The position numbers were made by a program, and so were the translations under genes. From Platerodrilus igneus (taxonomy: Eukaryota > Arthropoda > Insecta > Coleoptera > Lycidae), in the NCBI GenBank assembly GCA_036346225.1, contig JARFIW010001215.1, positions 6,090,501 through 6,154,500 on the forward strand: a DNA stretch of 64,000 nt. Reading direction: 5' to 3'. Positions 56,201-64,000 of the stretch are shown piece by piece (positions within the stretch are counted from its first letter, which is position 1; each line of letters opens with the position of its first letter). The notes under the pieces were generated by a model. That model ran no database searches. It saw only the letters and a program-made list of their open reading frames with translations, and was not told the DNA's origin.

Positions 56201-58362
56201 TTTGGAAAGTGATGTTCTATTAATGGAATTAAGCAAGAGATCTTTGGCGAATGTGATGTTTTAATAAAGGGACTAAGCAAGAGATCTTTTGAAAAACTTT
56301 TTTAATATAGGAATCATGCAAGAGATCTTTTGAGAAGTGATATTTTAATAATGGGTTTAAGTAAGAGATATTTTGGGAAGGTTATGTTTTAGTAAAGGGA
56401 TAAATCAAAAGATCTTTTGGAAATGCGATGATTTAAGATAGGGATCAAGCAAGACAATTTTGAGGAAAGTGATATCTCTAATAAAGGATTAAGCAAAACT
56501 TCTTCTAAGACAGTGATGTTTAAATAAAGAGATTAAGCAAGCGGTCTTTTCGGAAAGTGATATTTTAATAAAGGATCAAGCAAAAGATCTCTGAAGAACG
56601 TGATGTTTTAATAAAGGAAGTAAGCAAGAGATCTTTTGAAAAACTGATGTTTTAGTAAAGGGATCAAAAAAGAAATCTTAGAAGAAAGTTATGTCTTAAT
56701 AAAAGGATTAAGGAAGAGATATTTTGGGGCGTGATGTTCTAATAATATTATTATTACGCAAGAGGTCTTTGGTGAAAGTGATATTTTGATAAAGGAATTA
56801 AGCAATACGTCTTTTGGGAAGTGATGTTCTATTAATGGGATTAAGCAAGAGATCTTTGGGGAAAGTGATGTTTTAATAAAGGGACTAAGCAAGAGATCTT
56901 TTGAGAAAATGTTTTTTAATAAAGGGATCAAGCAAGAGATCTTTCGAGAAGTAATATTTTAATAATGGGATTATGTAAGAGATCTTTTGGGAAAGTTGTC
57001 TTAGTAAAGGGATTAAGCAAAAGATCTTTCGGGAATGCGATGTTTTAAGATAGGAATCAAGCAAGAGAATTTTGGGGAAGTTATATCTCTAATAAAGGGA
57101 TTAAGCAAGACTTCTTTTGAGAAAGTGATGTTTAATAAAAAGATTTAGCAAGCGATCTTTTCGGAAAGTGATATTTTAATAAAGGGATCAAGCAAAAGAT
57201 CTCTGAGGAAAGTGATGTTTTAATAAAGGGAGTAAGCAAGAGATCTTTTTAAAAACTGATATTTTAGTAAAGGGATCAAAAAGAGATCTTAGGAAAAAGT
57301 TATGTCTTAATAAAAGTATTAAGAAAGAGATCTTTTGGGAAGTGATTTTCTAATAATATTATTATAACGCAAGAGATCTTTGGTGAAAATGATGTTTTGA
57401 TAAAGAAACTAAGCAATAGGTCTTTTGGGAAGTGATGTTGTATTAATGGGAATAAGCAAGAGATCTTTGGGGAAAGTGATGTTTTAATAAAGAGACTAAG
57501 CAAGAGATCTTTTGAGAAAGTGTTTTTTAATAAAGGGATCAAGCAAGAGAGCTTTTGAGAAGTGATATTTTAAGAATGGGATTAAGTAAGAGATCTTTTG
57601 GGTAAGTTATGTTTTAGTAAAGGGATTAAGCAAAAGATCTTTTGGGAATGCAATGTTTTAAGATAGGAAAAAGCAAGAGAATTTTGGGGAAAGTGATATC
57701 TCTAATAAAGTGATTAATCAAGACTTCTTTTGAGAAAGTGATGTTTAAATAAAAAGATTAAGCAAGCGGTCTTTTCCGAAAGTGATATTTTAATAAAGGG
57801 ATCAAGCAAAAGATCTCTGAGGAAAATGATGTTTTAATAAAGGGAGTAAGCAAGAGATCTTATGAAAAACTGATGTTTTAGTAAAGGGAACAAGAAAGAG
57901 ACCTTAGGGGAAGCTATGTCTTAATAAAAGGATTAGGGAAGAGATTTTTTGAGAAAGTGATTTATAATAAAAGGATCAAGCAAGAGATCTTTTGAGAAGT
58001 GATATTTTAATAATGGGATTAAGTAATAGATCTTTTGGGAAGTTATGTTTTAGTAAAGGGATTAAGCAAGAGATCTTTTGGGAATGCGATGTTTTAAGAT
58101 AGGAATCAAGCAAGAGAATTTTGGGGAAAGTGATATCACTAATAAAGGGCTTAAGCAAGACTTCTTTAGAGAAGGTGATGTTTAAATTAAAGATTAAGCA
58201 GGCGGTCTTTTCGGAAAGTGATATTTTAAAAAAGTGATCGAGTAAAAGATCTCTGAGGAAAGTTGATGTTTTAATAAAGGGAGTATGCAAGAGCTCTTAT
58301 AAAAAACTGATGTTTTAGTAAAGGGATCAAGAAAGAGATCTTAGGGGAAAGTTATGTCTTAG
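53270..58362 (+). repeat. Satellite array, ~44-bp monomer, 14-monomer higher-order repeat
   Basis: About 115 copies of a unit built on TTAATAAAGGGATTAAGCAA then GAGATCTTTTGGGAAAGTGA. Most units contain AGATCT. Monomer variants recur in fixed order. A marker variant with CTAATAATATTATT occurs at 53992, 54558, 55175, 56131, 56739 and 57350, giving spacings of 566, 617, 956, 608 and 611 bp. Between 56739 and 57350 I count 14 monomers. Minus-strand frames rich in Leu, Ile, Phe, Pro and Lys repeat along the array, but 44 bp is not a multiple of three and they are broken often, so they are not genes. Confidence 0.95.
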
Positions 58363-58368
58363 TACAAC

Positions 58369-58936
58369 AATCGACAGTTCTACGTGAGGTCTAACAACTA
58401 CGATCACTTTTAGCCTGAGTTCCAGTGGCTAACCATTTTTAAATAATTTTTTAATTTTCGGTAAAGCACGACACTCGGAAAAAAGTGTGCTGATTATTTC
58501 TAGCGGATTTTTTCGATATATATTGACAGTTCTACGTAAGTTCTAACAACTATGACTACTTCTAGCCTGAGGTCCAGTGGCTAACCATTTTTAAATAATT
58601 TTTAATTTTCGGAATAGCACGACACTCGGAGTAAGTGTCGTACTGATCATTTCTAGCGCATTTTTCGATACATATCGACAGTTTTACGTGAGTTCTAACA
58701 ACTACGATCACTTTTAGCCTGAGTTCCAGTGGCTAACCATTTTTAAATAATTTTTTAATTTTCGGTCAAACACGACACTCGGAAAAAAGTGTCGTGCTGA
58801 TCATTTCTAGCGCATTTTTCGATATATGTCGACAGTTCAATATGAGTTCTAATAACTACAATCACTTTTAGCCTGAGTTCCAGTATCTAACCATTTTTAA
58901 ATAATTTTTTAATTTTCGGTCTAGCACGACACTCGG
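58369..58936 (+). repeat. 152-bp tandem repeat, four units
   Basis: Units start with (C/T)GACAGTT at 58372, 58524, 58676 and 58830. Each holds TAGCCTGAGTTCCAGTGGCT, then TTTTTAATTTTCGG, then a 9-bp inverted repeat CACGACACT ... AGTGTCGTG spaced by 7-8 bp. The array follows the 44-bp satellite almost directly. Confidence 0.9.
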
Positions 58937-59069
58937 AAAAGTTTTAGCCACTGGAATTCAGGCTAAAAGTGATTGTAGTTGTTAGAACTCATGTAGAACT
59001 GTCGATATATATCGAAAAATGCGTTAGAAATGATCAGCACGACACTTTTTCGTCGAGTGTCGTGCTGGA
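58937..59069 (-). repeat. Inverted unit of the 152-bp repeat
   Basis: It reads TTTTAGCCACTGGAATTCAG, then GTTAGAACTCATGTAGAACT, then TCGATATATATCG: the reverse complement of the adjacent units. The junction at about 58936 is a head-to-head inversion. Another CACGACAC...GTGTCGTG hairpin closes it at about 59038-59066. Confidence 0.9.
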
Positions 59070-60191
59070 TACAATATACATTGTTCATGCAAATAACCTA
59101 ATTATTGCAATTTTTTATTTTAATTACGTAGAGAGATGGAACTCGAATAGAACTAACGGGAACTCTTGCTAAAAGTTGTTATATTTATTGGTTTCTTATA
59201 GTTTAGAGGAGGAAGTGTCGTGCTAGATTCGCGAAGTTAGCACGATAATTTTTCATTTGCTATTTTTTGGTATTAAAAATGCTGAACTCTTTTTATTTTC
59301 TATCAGGAACTCTAGAACTATAAAAGTGCAACTAGAATTATCATTGTTTATTAAAATTTAAAGAATGTCGTGCCAACTACACAGGGGTCGGTGGACGGGT
59401 CTGGGCGGACCAATTCGCCGTATCGATTCGCTAATGATTGCCACCCTTAAAAGTTTTTTGTAGGAGGGCCGAATTTGTATATCCCTAAAAGTAGTATATT
59501 TTGCTTTAGATTAAACTCACCCCTAAAAACTGTAAACTAGCCGGTGCATTAATTTACTATAGAGTTTAATTAATTCAGAAACGTTACGTCAATTCAGCAC
59601 GTAACAGAATCGTAAAAATAATACGCTCAATTTTATCTCTCAGTTGTAATTAAAACGCTGTGCTAAAACACGTGCTTAGAACTAATTTTAATGCGATCCT
59701 CGCTTGCATAAAGTCGTTCAACCCTCTTCCTTAAATCTATCCTTACTCCATATTCGCAATAATAGTTCGTTTCGTAACAACTGTCTTGCTTACATCAGAC
59801 GGACAGACATTGGAGAGTATAACGGCCCCAGTTATGAACGATTTCAAGATCTTTTAAATATATAACTTGTTCTTATTTTACTGATTGCATGCAATTAAAA
59901 ATATGACATCTGGTTTATTATCAAGATCAAATATATACGTTGTAGCTGATAAACACGTGTTGAATGTGTTGGTTCGCAAAATTTATAGTTTGCAAGGTTA
60001 GTGGTCTTAGAAGTTGTCTGACCTAAATGGAGAACATCTATTAAAATTTATAAAAAAGGTTAATCCGGCGCATGCCTCTTAAACATTAAATGCTTTAAGT
60101 ACAGCAATTAAGGAAGCTTCGATACATGCAAATTCAAAAGATTAAATAAATAGTAAGTTTACTCTAATCATTTTCTGTTTTACACAATCAG
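59070..60191. other. Nothing recognised
   Basis: Isolated GTGTCGTGCT-like strings near 59214 and 59365 may be scraps of the adjacent repeat. No gene seen. Confidence 0.4.
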
Positions 60192-60301
60192 TGGCTTTAA
60201 TTCCAACCGTTGGCGGAATCGGAGACGGTTTGTTTACTTCCTTTGTATACCTTTTGTTAACATACGTCACCGACGAAAGTGTAAAGCTCTTATCATGCAA
60301 G
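60192..60301 (+). CDS. Candidate internal coding exon, hydrophobic, unknown product
   Basis: A 110-nt open segment preceded by a good acceptor (TCTGTTTTACACAATCAG) and followed by AAG/GTAGGC as a possible donor. It encodes ALIPTVGGIGDGLFTSFVYL then LLTYVTDESVKLLSCK, which looks like one membrane-spanning segment with a short acidic loop. Entry phase 1, exit phase 0. No partner exon was found within the neighbouring repeats, and I do not recognise the family. It could be a chance frame. Confidence 0.3.
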
Positions 60302-60374
60302 GTAGGCCTGAATACGCGTGCGTGTGCAAAACCTCGCACGCGTCATTTACCCAATATTATTATTTTCGCGATAT

Positions 60375-60985
60375 GCAAAACGTATCACATCACCTGACGC
60401 TCATAACCTTGTATTTTGTATCAGCATGCAAATACGAGTGAGTCAATTAAACGGAAAACCGGAATCTTAAGTGTTTTTACTTGTTTTGTATTAATTTTGA
60501 ACAGAATTTCTTCTAAATTGTGAAAATATAATGTTCAGGTAAGTGTTGTGTTATACTTTAGAAAGTGAAGACTGTAAAAATCGGGGGTAGGTTTTTGTGA
60601 AAGCCTGTTTATTTTGAAATGCTAGGTTATCCAATATTTCTATTATATTTTAATGGCTTTCCGTTGTTATTAGAATTTGAGTACAGAAAGACAGTGTTAG
60701 GTATTAAGGACAATATATTTTTACCCTCTGTATTTATAGCTTTTCCAACCACGTTGGCTGAGTGTTGTTTCAAACAACTTTGGTACACTTTTGTTACGGG
60801 TAAAATGACCTATTACAAATTTGGATTTTCCCTGAAAGGATGGGAACCGCGTAACAATTTCAAGCGTGCACCGGCTAACTATGATACGCGACTGAGTTCC
60901 AAGGGAAGAAAAATAATAATAATACAAAAAAATACCCATTTAAATTGGCTGAAATACAAGAGTACGTTACTATAACCACTTACCC
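60375..60985 (+). repeat. Dispersed repeat, copy 2 (long form)
   Basis: It begins CATCACCTGACGCTCATAAC and includes ATCAGCATGCAAATACGAGT, a CAGGTAAGTG donor-like site near 60537, a pyrimidine-poor intervening stretch, ACAGAAAGACAGTGTTAGG after a possible acceptor, and TTTCAAACAACTTTGGTACA. It is homologous to 63551-64000 and, in its right part, to 31125-31530. The 118-codon frame at 60619-60975 lies inside the repeat and is only partly shared (CCFKQLWYTF) with the 31237 frame, so it is weak evidence of a protein. Confidence 0.75.
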
Positions 60986-61478
60986 TGAAAGTCTTTTTCT
61001 ACTGTAATAATTAAGCGACGCCAAACCGTCTGGTTTCTTGTCTCAGCAATCTCTTTTGAAATTTTTTACACGGCAGACAGTTATTCCGGAAAGGTATCCT
61101 TTACTTTTGGTTTTCTAATCTCAACAACACCTTAAAAACATTCATTAAAATTTGTCATATTAAAGAATTTTTTAAAATGAAGTGCCTTCCCCAAATACGA
61201 CTCTAGCACTAGGGTGGCTGGATATTTTTTCACATGATTATTGGGGTAATCTATTGTGATGACGGTTTCTTTAAATTCGTGTGAATATTTACGAATAAAT
61301 AACGGTTATTTATCAAAATCTATTTGCAATTCTTAAAATTAATACAAAGAGCGTAAAGTCCCGATTTTTATTACTGGTTGTATATAGGTTAGGTGCTTTT
61401 CTGTTTATTTCTGTGTCCTAATTTAATATTATAATGAAATAGTCACGTTATTAATGGAAATTATCAAAGCTTTTACAA

Positions 61479-61484
<6 letters not shown>
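60986..61484. other. Nothing recognised
   Basis: AT-rich spacer. Confidence 0.4.

Positions 61485-61527
<43 letters not shown>
61485..61527. repeat. (TA)n microsatellite, left edge of repeat copy 3
   Basis: About 21 TA dinucleotides followed by TGCCGTGTAACTTCG. Confidence 0.95.
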
Positions 61528-61529
<2 letters not shown>

Positions 61530-63509
61530 CCGTGTAACTTCGCTCTCGCTCAGTAGATTCGAAAATTATAAATTTTCAAAAATCGAAAATTTCACAAAAA
61601 GAAAAATTTTCAAAAAAAAAAATTTTCCACTCAAATAATGCAACAAAACATACAACCTTTTTATTTACACATACATTACATATATTCCTAAGAAATAGTT
61701 ACACCTTGGTACAGACAGTTTGCTAAAACTGTTACCACCTCAATCATTAAATACTTTAAAGTCCTTGATTTTAATATATTTCAACAAATTCTATTTAATA
61801 CGAGTAGATGGGCTCGTCATGTAACCCTAGATTAATTTTATTCTGGTCTATTTTGAGCTCATTATAACCCAGTTCCTCTGAATGCTTTTAAACCTCGCAT
61901 TTTTATTAAAAACAAATTTAAAGACCCGTTTACTCCTTACAACAACATTTTATATCATGAATAAACATTTATATATCATCAATAAACTCTTTTAAATCAT
62001 CAACATTAATTGTCCTGTACATATACCCTTTTAAACGAGTTTTTAAGGTAATAAATACACCCCCAATAAGTCAAAATACTCAAACACAAAAATATCAACA
62101 CAAATGTTTACAAAAAACAGGAAATTAAGTTTCTTTACCTGGAGTAGGCTTCGTCCATCGTCACCGCTGAAGATGGGTACCAGAAACCCTCGTCGTTGTG
62201 TCCATATATTTCGATTATGCCTGGATCCAACTGATCCCCACTATCCAAATCTCTGCCACCATTTCTATGCTTGTACCCGGATATTTGCCTTGCCCAAACT
62301 TAACATTCCATACCAAATACACTTCATGCATACTAGTTAAGCTTTAGGATTAGCTTACCCAAGTACCATCCCTTCATTCAATAGAGTCGTTGTAATAACG
62401 GCACCTTTTGTCTAGACCTTAGCACCCACTCGTGCAATATAACTTTTATTACTTTTGCGGTACGTTACTACAGCTTTACATATTTTCAAACAGGATGTTG
62501 TATGCTACTTTACCGAATACACAATAATTAATACACGTAAGAGCATATACTATTAATTACGTTGAAGATCTAAGCGCGATCTCAGATCTAAAAGGAAAGA
62601 GGGCTTTAATATCATTGTCTGAGTATTTATATGCTTTTCACCCTCTTCATTGAAAAGCTTATTTTTAAAATCACTTCTACAAATTTTGAACGTAACGTCT
62701 GAAAAATTCTGAGATCATCTTAATGTTACACTGAAATTTGTTTAATACCTTAACGGACGCGCGCTTCTCACAACTGCTTCGCCTTAGACCAATGATATAG
62801 TTTTCCTTCGTCATAACGCTTCACCTATCAGCTATTTTTTCCGTTCTACCCATATTTATTGTCTCTTTTAGAAACCCCTCTCAAGCTACAGAAAATCGAT
62901 ATTGTTGCTGGCCTTCACATTTTCCCGTGTATATTAGACGTGACGTGTAACCAACGCTTTCTTATACGTTTTGTTGTCTGTTTTACATTATCGATCGTTC
63001 ATTTCAATTAGTTTTCAAGGCACTGGTTATTGTTACCAGTTTGTCAAATCGACCGTTGTAACAATTTCATAGAAATTCTGTCTCAACGTATAATCAAGTT
63101 TCACGAACCTGACATTTAACCAACAGGTGTTTCCTCAAAGCCATTTGTTATTTAAAATAACAATTCCGAGTTTCTCCCCTTCTTAGTATTTATAAACGAA
63201 CGTTTGCTTTTATGTAAATGGAAAGATGCGTTTAAATTATTACTTGAAAACTCCGTTTCTGCTTCCATGCGCTTGATTTAAAAATTATTACAATTTAATT
63301 CTGCGTATCCTTGAGTTTTTATGTACTATAAAGCTTTTCCTTTTGTGCAATTTTAACATTCTAATTTAGAATTACACAATCTGTTAGCAACCCTCCGTCT
63401 TCACTATCTAAACTGATTAATTTGGCGCGTAAATAAATTGCTCCTATTTCCTATATATACAGTTGATAAAATTTTTATTGTCTGGACCTATTTAATCTAT
63501 AATTCCACG

Positions 63510-63512
<3 letters not shown>
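61528..63512. mobile_element. Unclassified (TA)n-bounded 2.1-kb repeat, copy 3
   Basis: Homologous to 11195-13330 and 16536-18634 from CCACTCAAATAATGCAACA onward. The first ~90 bp differ and are AT-rich, so part of the left end was replaced or lost. The right end is TTCCACGACA, then TATATA. The minus strand keeps the CCAG/GTAAAG donor-like site (near 62134). In this copy the segment before it reads EIYGHNDEGFWYPSS then AVTMDEAYSR in one frame, while copies 1 and 2 are open in a different frame over the same bases. Confidence 0.7.

Positions 63513-63550
<38 letters not shown>
63513..63550. repeat. (TA)n microsatellite, right edge of repeat copy 3
   Basis: About 19 TA dinucleotides between the right end of the 2.1-kb repeat and the next dispersed repeat. 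Confidence 0.95.
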
Positions 63551-63552
<2 letters not shown>

Positions 63553-64000
63553 TCACCTTACGCCCATAATCTTGTATTTTGTATCAGCATGCAAATGCAA
63601 GTAAGTCAAACCGTATAACCGGAATCTTGTCAACTGTACTAAGCGTTTTACTTATTTTTTTATTAATTTTGAACAGAATTTTTATAAATTGTGAAAATAT
63701 AATGATCAGGTAAGTGTTGGGTTTTGCTTTAGAAAGTGAAGATTGTGAAAACTGGGAAATGTTTTTTGTGAAGGTCTGTTTATTTTGAAATGCTAGGTTA
63801 TGATATATTTTTATTATATTTTAATGGATTTCTGTTATTTGAATTTGATTGCAGAAAGACTTAGTGTTAGGTATTAATAACAATATATTTTTCACCCCCT
63901 GGACTTAATTTGTTTGCCAACCTTATTATCTTTTTTCTCACAGTGAGTATTGTTTCAAACAACTTTGATACACCTTTGATACGACTAAAAGTGACGTTAC
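63551..64000 (+). repeat. Dispersed repeat, copy 3, cut by the window end
   Basis: It starts CATCACCTTACGCCCATAAT directly after the TA run and follows the 60375 copy, including the CAGGTAAGTG donor-like site (63708-63717), TTTGATTGCAGAAAGACTTA and TTTCAAACAACTTTGATACA. It runs off the end of the window. Confidence 0.75.

Noticed and set aside
53334..58290. Many 60-104-codon minus frames rich in Leu, Ile, Phe and Lys
   Set aside because: They arise from the ~44-bp satellite; the period is not a multiple of three and every frame is soon broken.

Overview
This window looks like a piece of an AT-rich, repeat-dense arthropod genome, most likely an insect. The evidence is a commissureless-type exon (a family known from insects), several insect-style LINE families, BEL/Pao and Ty3/gypsy LTR-retrotransposon remnants, a pogo/Tigger DNA transposon, a tRNA-derived SINE family, three large satellite arrays and many (TA)n microsatellites. 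There are no operons or bacterial signals. Almost all long reading frames belong to mobile elements or fall inside satellites. Only one host gene exon (34077-34553, minus) and one weak candidate exon (60192-60301, plus) can be argued.

Layout. 1-3950: unrecognised G-rich, CpG-rich DNA. 3960-6060: 3' half of a BEL/Pao element (reverse transcriptase, RNase H, integrase remnant, polypurine tract, LTR). 6207-9287: decayed pogo/Tigger transposon on the minus strand, split by a head-to-tail trimer of SINEs. 9412-9660: Ty3/gypsy reverse-transcriptase scrap. 11158-13338 and 16482-18652: two copies of an unclassified 2.1-kb repeat bounded by (TA)n on both sides; a third copy lies at 61485-63550. 18651-19035: short array of a 72-75-bp satellite in reverse orientation. 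20698-22240: SINE and a LINE remnant. 22710-26262: the main array of that satellite, with a 5-monomer higher-order repeat. 26443-29755: an RTE-type LINE with one long open frame, then two further copies of its 3' end, one holding a second SINE trimer. 30240-33494: two LINE remnants, a dispersed 0.4-kb repeat and a 341-bp hexanucleotide array.

33815-35300: commissureless-like last exon (minus strand), its poly(A) signal, and E-box-rich tandem units upstream. 35700-36950, 43520-45120 and 47240-48480: degenerate LINE copies (ORF2, ORF2, ORF1). 36950-43500: mostly featureless AT-rich DNA with one SINE and two old tandem duplications. 45345-46095: (CAA)n and a dimeric 208-bp tandem repeat. 48498-50813: LTR-retrotransposon gag and protease on the minus strand, with a full-length SINE in gag flanked by a perfect 14-bp target-site duplication. 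53270-58362: a 5-kb satellite of ~44-bp monomers in a 14-monomer higher-order unit. 58369-59069: a 152-bp satellite ending in an inverted unit. 60192-64000: candidate exon, two copies of the dispersed repeat seen at 31125, and the third (TA)n-bounded repeat.

The most interesting structures are the two SINE trimers (same A-B-B order, each SINE separated from the next by a locus-specific 14-nt target copy), the (TA)n-bounded 2.1-kb family with imperfect short terminal inverted repeats and a conserved splice-donor-like site, and the nested higher-order organisation of the satellites.
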